Source: Mixophyes australis (Eukaryota > Chordata > Amphibia > Anura > Limnodynastidae). From it: 64,000 bases of DNA. The notes under the pieces are model-generated. The model was given only the letters and a program-made list of their open reading frames with translations, was not told where the DNA came from and ran no database searches. Shown here piece after piece: positions 23,831 through 33,811 of this stretch (positions are counted from its first letter, which is position 1; each line of letters begins with the position of its first letter). The position numbers were made by a program, and so were the translations under genes. The stretch covers positions 364,417,124-364,481,123 of the forward strand of contig JAVHZZ010000002.1 of assembly GCA_036250195.1 (NCBI GenBank), written 5' to 3'.

Positions 23831-24364
23831 TTATGTTCTTATGACATCTAGGTCTGAGGTATAATGAGCTTGGTTTGAACTAGAGATGGTCACTGACCCC
23901 CGTGTTTTGGTTTTGTATTCTGTTTTGGATCTGTATTACCTTCGTGTTTTGGTTTTGGTTTTGGTTTTGCAAAACCGACCTTGCGTGTTTTGGTTTTGGT
24001 TTTGGTTTTCTTTGGTTTTGTTTTGCTATTTTTGAAAAAAATACAATTTTTTGGGGTCTAAAATAACCTAATTTAGTGCTCCACCAGTTTCTTAGATAAG
24101 TGATGTAATTCTAAAGCTAATAAATTATGAAAAAACATTTGAATCCCTGGTAGGCTGTCCTTAATGCGAACACTTGTCTGCAAATTATACAGTCAAACCT
24201 GGTTGTCTACCTCCTCCATCTTTGATTATTGGCAATGTAGCCATCATCTTTGGGTGTATATTAGACCCTACACTTGTAGTTGAATATTAAAAAAGCAGCC
24301 TGCACAGACTGTGGAGCTAGAAAGTAGAATTAAATGGACTACGGTACTTTGGTGGCTATCTAAG

Positions 24365-24385
24365 CCCCCCCCCCCCCCCCCCCCC
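24365..24385. repeat. Poly-C tract of 21 bases
   Basis: A C-homopolymer inside the deleted hAT copy, where the full-length copy has only CCCCCC in the corresponding repeat. It is prone to length error in assembly. Confidence 0.95.
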
Positions 24386-24531
24386 GCCCTCCACTTGTAG
24401 TTGAATATAAAAAAAGCAGCCTCCATAGATTGTAGAACTAGAAATTCGAATATACAAAGAAATGGACAAAGGCAGTTTGGTATCTGTCTGCATCAGATCC
24501 CCTCTCCACTAGGAATAAAATAGAAAACTAT

Positions 24532-25230
24532 TCAGCCGTTGTATAATTTAGAATATAAATAGAAATTGAGAAAGGCAATTTGGTATCTGTCTGCATCATA
24601 ATCATCATCATCCTCGATAGCGCCCTCGTCACCTCCATAAATCTCCCCCTCATCCTCTTCTATTTCCAAAGTGGCATCCTCAATTTGTGTATCAGCGGCT
24701 ACACTCGGGCTGTTCAGGTACACATCAGCAGAACTGCTGAAAGGGCCCTTCTTTATGGGTACACTAACAGAATGCTCACAATTAGACATACCACTGTTGG
24801 ATGGACTCTCCACAGGGATCGGTGTCATTTCTGATTCAGAGCAAACATTATTCTCCAATGCCTTACTGTTATCTTGCAGCTCGGCTTTGACGCGTAACAG
24901 TAGTTGTGCACCACTTGTAGGGTCGGTAACATTTTTGGATCTGCCACTAAAAGCCAAAGGTGAAGGCCTCATTCTCTCTTTGCCACTGCGTGTGTAGAAT
25001 GGCATGCTTGCAATTTTTTTTTTATCGTCACTTAACTTTTGCTCAGTTACACTTCTTTTTCGCTTCAATACAGTAAATTTTTTTTTGGTTTTTGTTTTTT
25101 GCACTAATTTGAAAACACTCTGTTGTTTGACATCGTCTTGGCCAGATGACGTACTGGGAACACTAACATCAGGACTGGTGACAGAACCTGGTTGCTCATT
25201 CTGATCATATGTGGACTGCTTTGAATCCAT
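24532..25230 (-). pseudogene. Truncated hAT transposase, N-terminal region only (232 codons)
   Basis: The first ~190 codons match the intact transposase closely, beginning MDSKQSTYD and running through the acidic GDEG region. There are a few substitutions and one length difference: extra residues KKGPFSSS around codon 160. The frame then crosses the deletion junction near 24595-24610 and continues for about 40 unrelated residues to a stop. The BED finger, catalytic core and dimerisation region are all absent. The first ATG after the TATA box is at 25230; the open frame can be extended upstream to 25335 only with a GTG codon, so ATG is preferred. A truncated protein could be made, but with no recognisable DNA-binding domain; any regulatory role is speculation. 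Confidence 0.85.
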
Positions 25231-25249
25231 TCTGAGCACAAAGCACTTG

Positions 25250-25560
25250 TAGTGGTAAAAATTATTTGGTAAGATGCTGCTGACAGATATGACTTTTGAC
25301 AGCCAGAAATATTTATGCACAATTATGGGGAACACCCCAAAAGCACTGAGGAGTGCTAAAAATTATTTAGTAGATACTGCTGACAGATATGACTTTTGAC
25401 AGCCAGAAATATTAATGCACAATTAGGGAGGACACCCCAAAAGCACTGAGGAGTGCTACAAATTATTTAGTAGATACTGCTGACAGATATGACTTTTGAC
25501 AGCCAGAAATATTTATGCACAATTATGGGGGACACCCCAAAAGCACTGGGGAGTGCCAAA
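25250..25560 (-). repeat. Three leader repeats (100-bp unit) in the deleted hAT copy
   Basis: ACACCCCAA recurs at 25332, 25432 and 25532, a 100-bp period. The units carry the same text as the 22-copy array of the large element with more differences between copies. There is again no ATG on the coding strand between the TATA box and the start codon at 25230. Confidence 0.9.
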
Positions 25561-25725
25561 TATTAACAAAAAATAATAAACCTCTATCCTCCTCTCTTCT
25601 CTAGCGATTTTTGTTAGAGCTATTGCAAGAAGAATATTGGATTCTCTGTCCCTGCTCTAATCAGCCTGTGACTACACCCTGCTCTCTCCCTCTGTCAAAT
25701 GGCGATGGATTGCTGTGGAGGCGTG

Positions 25726-25733
25726 TATTTATA
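25726..25733 (-). promoter_or_regulatory. TATA box conserved in the deleted hAT copy
   Basis: TATAAATA on the minus strand, in the same context (CACGCC downstream of it) as in the full-length copy. Promoter role is inferred from conservation. Confidence 0.5.
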
Positions 25734-25912
25734 ATGTTGAAGTATCGCGAGAACCGAGCCCTGAGATCCGACGACGTCACAATGACGTTCGGCCTCGATT
25801 TGGATTCGGAACGGGCGGGAGAGTACCGAGCTGCTCAGCTCGGTACTCGGATACCCAAAGTTCGGGTGGGTTCGGTTCTCGGGGAACCGGACCCGCCCGT
25901 CTCTAGTTTGAA

Positions 25913-26165
25913 CATACTTGGCAACTCTCCGAGAACGTCCGGGAGACTCCCGCATTTCGGGTGAGTCTCACGGACTCCCGGGAGAGTATGGCAATCTCCC
26001 GCATCGGGCAGAATTTGGCCTCGTCCCCGCTGTAAAATGACACATTTTGCGTCATTACGTCATGAGGCGGGGCCAAAATTACCCGCTTTTCAGAGCCCCG
26101 CCCCCTGCACGCCCACCTTCCCTCTGCAGCTCTCGAACCATACTTGCAATAAGTTGGCCAGTATG
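25913..26165. mobile_element. hAT-type miniature element (CATACTTGCCAAC family), target of the deleted hAT copy
   Basis: It begins CATACTTGGCAACTCTCC and ends GGCCAGTATG, an imperfect inverted repeat. Its right flank GGTTTGAA (26166-26173) matches GGTTTGAA at 23872-23879, now on the far side of the 2-kb hAT copy. The hAT copy therefore inserted at the left boundary of this element, using a target made of 7 bases of flank plus the element's first C. CCGGGAGACTCCCG and related GC-rich inverted motifs mark the family. Confidence 0.85.
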
Positions 26166-26659
26166 GGTTTGAATGATATCCGGTTGGCATGCATGCATAC
26201 ACTACTATGATAGTAGACACCGTGCCCCCTGAACATCCAGTGTAAAAGATGCATTGAATTTTTTTCCCTGCAAAACCATAATTTCTTCATTTCTGAGCTT
26301 ATTACCACCATAAAGATAAACTGAGTAATCCTGTTTCTTGTGGATTCTTGAAAGCATTTACTAGCCTGTTTCTATAATGTGAACTAACAATATCTGTCTG
26401 TTCAGTCTAGTAGGTGTCTGTCACAGGGACAGAGATTACTTTACTTCAATGTTAAATCTACCAATGTTCATGAAAGCTTTAATAATATGTTCTGTGTTAT
26501 ACAACATAGTCAGGTTATTCCTGCAGTGCATACAACCAAGACCTCATAGATTGTTTTCAGACCGGACATATTCCTGCTTGAAAAGAGTTGTTCAACAATT
26601 CTGCCAAAATACATATACCATGAAGCAGTGGTAATATAGTGCATAACATCCAATAAGAT

Positions 26660-26992
26660 GGGCAGCATGGTGGCTAAGTGGTTAGCACTTCTGCCTCACA
26701 GCACTGGGGTCATGAGTTTGATTCCCGACCATGGCCTTATCTGTGTGGAGTTTTTATGTTCTCCCTGTGTTTGCGTGGGTTTTCTCCGAGTGCTCCGGTT
26801 TCCTCCCACACTCCAAAAACATACTGGTAGGTTAATTGGCTGCTATCAAAATTGACCCTAGTCTGTGTCTGTGTGTGTATGTTAGGGAATTTAGACTGTA
26901 AGCTCCAATGGGGCAGGGACTGCTGTGACTGAGTTCTCTGTACAGCGCTGCGGAATTAGTGGCGCTATATAAATAAATGATGATGATGATGA
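26660..26992 (+). mobile_element. tRNA-headed SINE, full-length copy
   Basis: The 5' head holds pol III-like boxes: TGGCTAAGTGGTTAGCAC (A box) and GAGTTTGATTCC (B box). The body GTGTGGAGTTTTTATG, TTTCCTCCCACACTCC and ACATACTGGTAGGTTAATTGG follows, then GCGCTATATAAATAAATG and a GATGATGATGAT tail. The tail suggests mobilisation by the LINE machinery; the LINE at 43390 also ends in a trinucleotide tail. Confidence 0.88.
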
Positions 26993-27728
26993 TTACACTG
27001 TAACTGAAACACATAAAAGTAAGACTTCTTGGATGAAATAACAACAATGACATATAGCAGTAATGGGCAACATGATACACTTTGGGGGCCGCATTGGTTT
27101 GTCTCTAACCTTCAAAAGGGCCGCACAGTACCCTTAATCTCAGTGATAAGTTATAATATTATATTTAGTCAGAGAAGGAGACCTAATAGGTGAGCAGTTA
27201 TGTTTAACAAGTGTTACAAGCTGTAACGAAACAAATCTAACAGTACAGCCGGAAGGAACTGGGTGCAGCAGGTGAAGTCTCAGAGAGCCTTCTGTGGCTG
27301 TATTGTCACCTGTTGCTCTTCACTGACATGTAGTGAGCTGTTATATACTACTGAATCAGAAAATGGTAGGAGATAAAGCTTTCCAAACATTACTTACACG
27401 TGTTCTAGGACTGTATCCACAGCACAGCGGCAGCTGACTGGATGATCATAGTAACAGACTGACCGGGTGTCGCTGTCGTATCAGGACAGCTCCACCCCTG
27501 TAAAATTTCTGCACATACTTGGGAATACAATGTTACAATGAGTACAATAGGGTTTATTTATCATTACCCAGCAATATCATAGATTATCTATTGTCGCTTA
27601 ACACAGCAATAAACTATCTTCTGTCATCACATTGTACTATTAAAATTTCACTGGGGCAGCTGAGTGATAATTAGTCTCCTGGCAATACTGTGTGACAGCA
27701 GAAAGGTTGCACTTACTGCTACTCGGAG

Positions 27729-28060
27729 AAGCACGGTGGCTTAGTGGTTAGCACTTCTGCTCACAGCACTGAAGTCATGAGTTCGATTCACTACCATGGC
27801 CTTATCTGTGTGGAGTTTGTATGGCTCTCCCTGTGTCTGCATGGATTTCCTCCGGGTGCTTTGGTTTCCTCCCACATTCCAAAAACATACTGGTAGTTTA
27901 ATTGGCTGCTATTAAATTGACCCTAGTCTCTCTCTGTCTGTCTGTGTGTGTATGTTAGAGAATTTAGACTGTAAGCTCCAATGGGGCAGGGACTGATGTG
28001 AATGAGTTCTCTGTACAACGCTGTGGAATTAGTGGTGCTAAATAAATAACTGATGATGAT
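27729..28060 (+). mobile_element. tRNA-headed SINE, second copy
   Basis: It has the same order of A box (TGGCTTAGTGGTTAGCAC), B box (GAGTTCGATTC), body and TGATGATGAT tail as the copy at 26660. A few small deletions and a short CTGT expansion distinguish it. Confidence 0.88.
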
Positions 28061-28345
28061 ATTCCAGGCCAGGTTGGAGGTATGCCCAGTGGAACTGGAA
28101 ATCCTGACTTTAAATAAAGTATTTATTCCTGTGCCGAACCTCTGTATCAATGGCGATAGTGATAGGAGGAATTCGGTGTTACTTTTACCGCCTCTGTCCT
28201 TGTTAGATAGGCTTCCCCATGTTTTGTATGGGTAGGCCTTCATCAGTGAACCTTGGCAAAAATTTTACTGGCGATATCCAGCGAAAGCCCAGGGTCGAAT
28301 AGGGAGAAGCTTCAGATTTTTCCAGAGAAAGGTCCATTGTTCTAA
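28061..28345. repeat. Dispersed noncoding repeat (GGCGATAGTGATAGGAGG)
   Basis: ATGGCGATAGTGATAGGAGG, TTTACCGCCTCTGTCC and AGGCTTCCCCATG are shared with 57110-57200, 62600-62700 and, more weakly, 37935-38045. The right part (AATAGGGAGAAG, CAGAGAAAGGTCCATT) resembles 58110-58200. It follows the SINE at 27729 directly. Confidence 0.45.
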
Positions 28346-28407
28346 TCAGAGAGGCCAAGTATGTGTTAAAAAGTACAAAAAATAAAGGTGGACATACCCT
28401 TTAAAAC

Positions 28408-28911
28408 TCAACCTTCTTCTGACGATTGCAATGGTGTTGAGACAAATTGCAGTTTGGATTTGCAACATGTGGCTGTAGGAATTACTAAAGTTGCTTTCAG
28501 GGCTCTGGTGACATATCCATATAACTGCACCTGACATGTAATCACTGGAGCTGACACAGTAATATATCTATTGTATAGCTCTTTTGCAATGTAAAAAGCT
28601 TTATCTCCGGAAACCAATGGGTTAGTTGAATAAGAGCAGCTGGACTGGAAAGCCCCCCAGGGAATCAGATGTTTGTTGTTAGCAACAAGTGAAAATGATA
28701 AGGTATTGATTGTGCTGGGGCCCTTGTTTCTGTTTCCCAGAAGCGCTACACACACCACATTGCTTCTGTGGCTCCCACACTTCACTAAACTGGAGCCTGA
28801 TATCGGCAGAATAAGACTAAGAAATCTACCCGTCAGCTCTGTGCATGACTGCTCATGTGCCGTAGTAAATAATACAGCCAAATCCCTTGTCTGTGACATA
28901 CAGTATAACAT
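28408..28911 (-). other. 167-codon open frame outside recognised repeats, unknown
   Basis: An ATG-initiated frame (MLYCMSQTRD...) runs 167 codons in a moderately AT-rich region with no tandem repeat or foldback to explain it. It has no recognised motif, signal or membrane segment of note. It may be a degraded transposon or chance; no splice structure was evident. Confidence 0.2.
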
Positions 28912-29715
28912 AATAAAGATAAATCTTTAAAAAGAGGGCTGAAAATTAGATGTCAAACTGCTGACGACCCAATCATTTACCACTATTAGTCGCTATTCAA
29001 GACATTTTCTGGGACGAGGTACATTTTTATGAGCCGTATAGTCACACTTAATCTGATTTTGTACAAGGGCCTGATGCAGAGTCGGTCGCATATTGGGAGC
29101 AATTTAGGCTAAAAAAAGATGCATGTAAACATAGTTTATGTGCGGGAAATACATGGGCTATTAAGCATCAATAAACCTCAAAAAAAAAACTAATACAGCA
29201 GAAACAACTCATAGTGTATGGGGAAAAATGTATTTCTTGAACACACACTCAAAAGCGTAATATATGCCAGGGCAATGTAGAAAGCACCAATCGGCACCAG
29301 CGATACAAAAACCGCCAGTCGCAAGCGGTTCACTAGTGCCGGAGACGGTCGTCATCATTATCATTCACTATTTGCACCTGACCATTTGCAAATTATATAG
29401 CTTTATCAGGTGTATATGTGACTGTTTCCTGGTCTGCATCCTTTGACATTTGCGTAAACACATCGTTATCATACTCTGTCTACATTAGAATGCCCCTGTC
29501 CCCACTTCCCAAGTGCAGATTGGCATAAGTGGCAGAATCACGTAAATCTGCATGGGCATGTGGCCACTCTTTTGGGCGTGTATAGGGCAATTTTGCCGCC
29601 AAGATGTGCCTTGCTTACTGGCGTAGTACTCACTATAGTATATGACTGTTTAATTTTTTTGTAACTGTTTTTCATTTGCAATTTATTATAACTCAGTAGT
29701 AACAGTAATAATAAT
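28912..29715. other. Unassigned stretch left of the full-length hAT element
   Basis: GGGCCTGATGCAGAGTCGG near 29070 may be the end of a GGG-type miniature element; a partner end was not found. Nothing else was recognised. Confidence 0.35.
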
Positions 29716-30099
29716 TAGAGATGGTCACTGACCCCCGTGTTTTGGTTTTGGATTCGGTTTTGGATCTGGATTACCGTCGTGTTTTGGTTTTGGTTTTGGT
29801 TTTGCAAAACCTCCATTGCGTGTTTTGGTTTTGGTTTTGGTTTTGTTTGGTTTTGTTTTGCTATTTTTTGGGAAAATCCATGTTTTTGGGCCTAAATTAA
29901 CCCAATTTAGTGCTCCAACTGTTTTAGAGACAAGTAATCTAATTGTTGAGGTAATAAATCATCCAAAAAAACAGTTTAATTCTTCGTTGGTAGGCCTATT
30001 CTACACACAAAACAGATTGTCTTCCTCTCCATCTATGCATATTGGCAATGCAGCCATCGTCTTTGAATGTATATTACACCCTACACTTATAGTTAAATA

Positions 30100-30640
30100 T
30101 GTAAAGAAATGGAAAAAGCCAGTTTGGTTTCTGTCTCTCAAGGCCCCCCTCCACTTGTATAAAATACCAAAAAATTCAGCCATTATAGACTGTACAATAT
30201 TAATTGACATGGAGAAAGCCAGTTTGGTTTCTGTCTCTCAAGGCCCCCCTCCACTTGTATAAAATACCAAAAAATTCAGCCATTATAGACTGTACAATAT
30301 TAATTGACATGGAGAAAGACAGTTTGGGGTCACTCTGTCTCTCTAGGCCCCCCTCCACTTGTATAAAATACTAAAAAATTCAGCCATTATAGACTGTACA
30401 ATATTAATTGACATGGAGAAAGACAGTTTGGGGTCACTCTGTCTCTCTAGGCCCCCCTCCACTTGTATAAAATACCAAAAAATTCAGCCATTATAGACTG
30501 TACAATATTAATTGACATGGAAAAAGCCAGTTTGGTTTCTGTCTCTCTAGGCCCCCCTCCACTTGTATAAAATACCCAAAAATTCAGCCATTATAGACTG
30601 TACAATATTATGAAAAATGGACAAAGCCAGTTTAGGGTCA
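30100..30640. repeat. 3'-side array, five copies of a 100-104-bp unit
   Basis: CCACTTGTATAAAATA recurs at 30151, 30251, 30355, 30459 and 30559, giving spacings of 100, 104, 104 and 100 bp. The 4-bp difference matches GGGGTCAC replacing GTTT-type text in the middle copies. A degenerate unit precedes it around 30080. The array is downstream of the transposase stop codon, in the 3' untranslated or subterminal part of the transposon. The sister element at 23881 has two diverged units (around 24250-24520), so the array predates the split. Confidence 0.9.
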
Positions 30641-30806
30641 CTCTGTCTATGACACCCTACCCTTAAGGATAAATTGCCCTAACAGCAGCCTTTCAAGATG
30701 GTATGTGATATGGAAATGCCACAAGTCCCTTTCCTCTTTGGGGGTAGATTGCACCCTACACTTACATAGAAAGTTTTAAAAAGATGTTATCGGCATCATC
30801 TTCAGC

Positions 30807-33800
30807 TTAATCCTCACCCTCATCAGTGTGTACGTCATCATCACAGACTATCAATTCATCGCCGCTTGAATCCGCCATTAGAGAACAGTCAGTGCTTGGA
30901 TGTCTTGGATGGTGAAGGCCTTCCTCGTGGAAGATGTAGTTCATTTTTATAAACATCATTTTCTCCACATTTTTGGGAAGTAACCTTCTACGGCGATCAC
31001 TGACTAAGTTCCCTGCTGTGCTGAACACTCGTTCAGAGTACACACTGGAGGGTGGGCAGCTTAGGTATTGCAAAGCAAGTTTGTACATGGGTTTCCAAAT
31101 GGCCTGCTTTTCTTCCCAGTAAGGAAAGGGACTGTCTGACATTTCCATATCAACTACCTCTTGAAAGTAATCCTCCACCATCCTTTGCATGTTTATACTC
31201 ATATTGGATGGAGTTATGGGCAAAGTGACACATTTTTTTGAAAAATCCTTCAAACCAGCCCAGATGTTAAATTGTTCTGGTCTGCCCCCTGTGTCTTCCC
31301 TGCTTCTTTTTTGGAAATTTAATTTTTTACGAGCAACAGCTTGAGAAAGTGAAGGAGGACACGTCGTCAAGCCGAGGCCCAGTTCAGCGGCCAACTTGCT
31401 GAGCAATAGCTCCTTGCAAAAGTTCACATCTCGCTCATTTACAAGTAAAGACTCAATGTAGGTTTTAAACCTTGGATCAAGCACAGTGGCCAAAACGTAC
31501 TGATCCGAGTTCAAGATCTTAATAACTCGAGGATCATTGTGAAGCGAATTAAGTACTTGATCGACAAGGCCAACATACTTTGCTGAATTGCTTGCTTTCA
31601 GCTCCTCCTTCATTTTCTCAAGCTGCTTTTCCAATAGTCTAATTAAAGGAATGACTTGGCTCAAACTAGCAGAGTCTGCACTGACCTCACATGTCACAAC
31701 TTCAAATGGTTTCAGCACCTTGCACAGCACTGAAAGGATTCCCCACTGTGCAAGAGTGAAATACATCCCCCCTCCTTTCCCAATGTCATGACTTGTGCAA
31801 TATGCTTGGATGGCTTTGCGCTGTTCCTCCATCCTCTGAAGCATGTACAGGGTGGAATTCCACCGAGTTACCACCTCTTGCTTAAGTTGGTGGCAGGGCA
31901 AGTTAAACTGCTCTTGGAGCTGCTGTAATCTCCTACATGCTGTGGCTGAATGCCTGAAATGGCCTGAAATTTTACGGGCCACCGAAAGCATCTCCTGCAC
32001 CTCACGGTTATTTCGTAGGAAGCTCTGCACCACCAAGTTGATGGTGTGAGCAAAACAGGGAATATGTTGGAAATCACCCAGCTGTAATGCTCGCACTATA
32101 TTGTTGGCGTTATCTGAAATGACATACCCTGGGGAGAGTCCGAGTGGTATAAGCCATGCATCAATCACATCTCTCAGTTTGCGTAACAAATTGTCAGCCG
32201 TATGCCTGTTAGTGAAGCCGGTGATACAAAGAGTGGCCTGCCTGTGACAAATGTTACGTAGTGGTGTACATGCTGCTGCTGTTCCTGCTGGTGAAGGTGA
32301 ATGACCAACCCAGTGGGCTGTCACAGTCATATAGTCTTTGGTTTGGCCACTTCCACTTGTCCACATATCTGTGGTTAAGTGAACAGTGGGCAGAATGGCA
32401 TTTTTCAGCGCAATCTCTACATTTTTACACACTTTTTGGTATAGTTGTGGAATAGCTTTACGGGAGAAATGGTGTCGCGATGGAATTCTGTAACGCGGAC
32501 ACAAAACCTCAATTAACTGTGAAAAACCAGCTGCGTTTATTGTGGAGATTGGACGCAGATCTAACACTAACATTGCAGCCATGGCGTCTGTGATTCGCTT
32601 GGCGACTGGGTGACTGCTGTCATATTTGCTTCCCCTCGCAAATGATTGTTTCACAGTTAATTGCTGAAATGTAGGACTGCTCATTTTATTAACCTGCCTC
32701 TGGGATGACGATTCACCCCCAGCAGCAGCAACAGCAGCAGCAGGACTAACGCTTTCTTCAGAGGAATCAATAATAGTGCCGGAGTCATCCAGCCTTAAGT
32801 GGGATGCCGGGCTAACTCCAAGCGCTACTGAGGATATTGATGAGGATGGTGTGGTGGGTGTATTTTGTAGCCGTCGGTATGTCGGTGAGCGGAGGGTCTT
32901 AGCTGATGAGGGAGTGCTTGTATTCTTTTGGGAAGAACTTTCAGCTTTTCCCAACACTTTGCCATGAACTCTCGTTAAATGGCGTAACATAGACGAGGTT
33001 CCAAGATGGTTAAGGTCCCTCCCTCGACTGACTGTGGCTTCACATACACTACAAATGGCTATACAATTGTTGTCTGGATTTGGGTAGAAATAATTCCACA
33101 CATAAGAAGTGGATTTTTTTGTTTTATGCCCAGGCATGACAATGGCCTTTTTCTTGTCACGTGCCAGAACTGCTGCCACTGGTGCAGGACTTACACAAAC
33201 AACCTCATCCTCATCAACATCCTCATTAGCGCCCTCGTCGCCTACACAAATCTCCCCCTCATCCTCTTCTAATTCCAAAGTGGCATCCTCAATTTGGGTA
33301 TCACCGGCTACACTCGGGCTATTAAGGCACACATCAGCAGAATGCTCACGATTAGACATCCCACTGTTGGATGGACTCTCCACAGGGATTGTTGTCATTT
33401 GTGAATCAGAGCAAATATTCTCCTGTAATGCCTCACTGTTATCTTGCAGCTCAGCTTTGACGCGTAACAGTAGTTGTGCACCAATTGTAGGCTGGGTAAC
33501 TTTTTGGGATCTGCCACTAATAGCCAAAGGTGAAGGCCTCATTCTCTCTTTGCCACTGCGTGTGTAGAATGGCATGCTTGCAATTTTTTTTTTATCGTCA
33601 CTTAACTTTTGCTCAGTTACACTTCTTTTTCGCTTCAATACAGTAAATTTTTTTTTGGTTTTTGTTTTTTGCACTAATTTGAAAACACTCTGTTGTTTGA
33701 CATCGCCTTGGCCAGATGACGTACTGGGAACACTAACATCAGGACTGGTGACAGAACCTGGTTGCTCATTTAGATCATATGTGGACTGCTTTGAATCCAT
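30807..33800 (-). CDS. hAT-family transposase with N-terminal BED zinc finger (ZBED4/6-like), 997 aa, intact
   Basis: This is the DNA-cutting and joining enzyme of the surrounding transposon; it should act in the nucleus on the element ends. Residues 1-220 are low-complexity, with basic patches (47-60, 214-218) and an acidic stretch near 175-200. A BED zinc finger lies at about 225-283, with C250, C253, H274 and H279. The RNase-H-like catalytic core begins near 395: TTDMW (D478) and SDNANN (D563) supply the first two acidic residues, followed by the C582/H585 motif and TRWNST near 645-650. The C-terminal hAT dimerisation region (about 865-955) contains SERVFSTAGN; E923 is the expected third acidic residue. 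No stop or frameshift interrupts it. The ATG at 33800 is the first ATG on the coding strand after the TATA box. Family membership is firm; the ZBED4/6-like label is by resemblance. Confidence 0.95.
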   Translation of the reverse strand: MDSKQSTYDLNEQPGSVTSPDVSVPSTSSGQGDVKQQSVFKLVQKTKTKKKFTVLKRKRSVTEQKLSDDKKKIASMPFYTRSGKERMRPSPLAISGRSQKVTQPTIGAQLLLRVKAELQDNSEALQENICSDSQMTTIPVESPSNSGMSNREHSADVCLNSPSVAGDTQIEDATLELEEDEGEICVGDEGANEDVDEDEVVCVSPAPVAAVLARDKKKAIVMPGHKTKKSTSYVWNYFYPNPDNNCIAICSVCEATVSRGRDLNHLGTSSMLRHLTRVHGKVLGKAESSSQKNTSTPSSAKTLRSPTYRRLQNTPTTPSSSISSVALGVSPASHLRLDDSGTIIDSSEESVSPAAAVAAAGGESSSQRQVNKMSSPTFQQLTVKQSFARGSKYDSSHPVAKRITDAMAAMLVLDLRPISTINAAGFSQLIEVLCPRYRIPSRHHFSRKAIPQLYQKVCKNVEIALKNAILPTVHLTTDMWTSGSGQTKDYMTVTAHWVGHSPSPAGTAAACTPLRNICHRQATLCITGFTNRHTADNLLRKLRDVIDAWLIPLGLSPGYVISDNANNIVRALQLGDFQHIPCFAHTINLVVQSFLRNNREVQEMLSVARKISGHFRHSATACRRLQQLQEQFNLPCHQLKQEVVTRWNSTLYMLQRMEEQRKAIQAYCTSHDIGKGGGMYFTLAQWGILSVLCKVLKPFEVVTCEVSADSASLSQVIPLIRLLEKQLEKMKEELKASNSAKYVGLVDQVLNSLHNDPRVIKILNSDQYVLATVLDPRFKTYIESLLVNERDVNFCKELLLSKLAAELGLGLTTCPPSLSQAVARKKLNFQKRSREDTGGRPEQFNIWAGLKDFSKKCVTLPITPSNMSINMQRMVEDYFQEVVDMEMSDSPFPYWEEKQAIWKPMYKLALQYLSCPPSSVYSERVFSTAGNLVSDRRRRLLPKNVEKMMFIKMNYIFHEEGLHHPRHPSTDCSLMADSSGDELIVCDDDVHTDEGED

Positions 33801-33811
33801 TCTGAGCGCAA

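Larger units (their letters stand above)
23881..25905 (-). mobile_element. Internally deleted non-autonomous copy of the hAT element
   Basis: A perfect 8-bp target duplication GTTTGAAC flanks it (23873-23880 and 25906-25913). The ends are the same as in the large copy: TAGAGATGGTCACTGACC at the left and GTCTCTA at the right. It retains the GGTTTT-rich left end, two diverged 3' repeat units, the first part of the transposase gene, three leader repeats, the TATA box and the subterminal palindrome. Relative to the large copy about 2.6 kb is missing between roughly 30630 and 33205, and about 19 leader repeats are absent. It should be mobilisable only if transposase is supplied by another copy (inference). 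Confidence 0.92.

Noticed and set aside
24532..25335. Longer start for the truncated transposase, giving 267 residues
   Set aside because: The extension relies on a GTG codon and on leader-repeat sequence; the first ATG at 25230 matches the start of the intact gene.
26672..26735. tRNA gene suggested by A- and B-box-like strings
   Set aside because: The boxes belong to the head of a dispersed SINE seen several times; no cloverleaf with acceptor stem follows.
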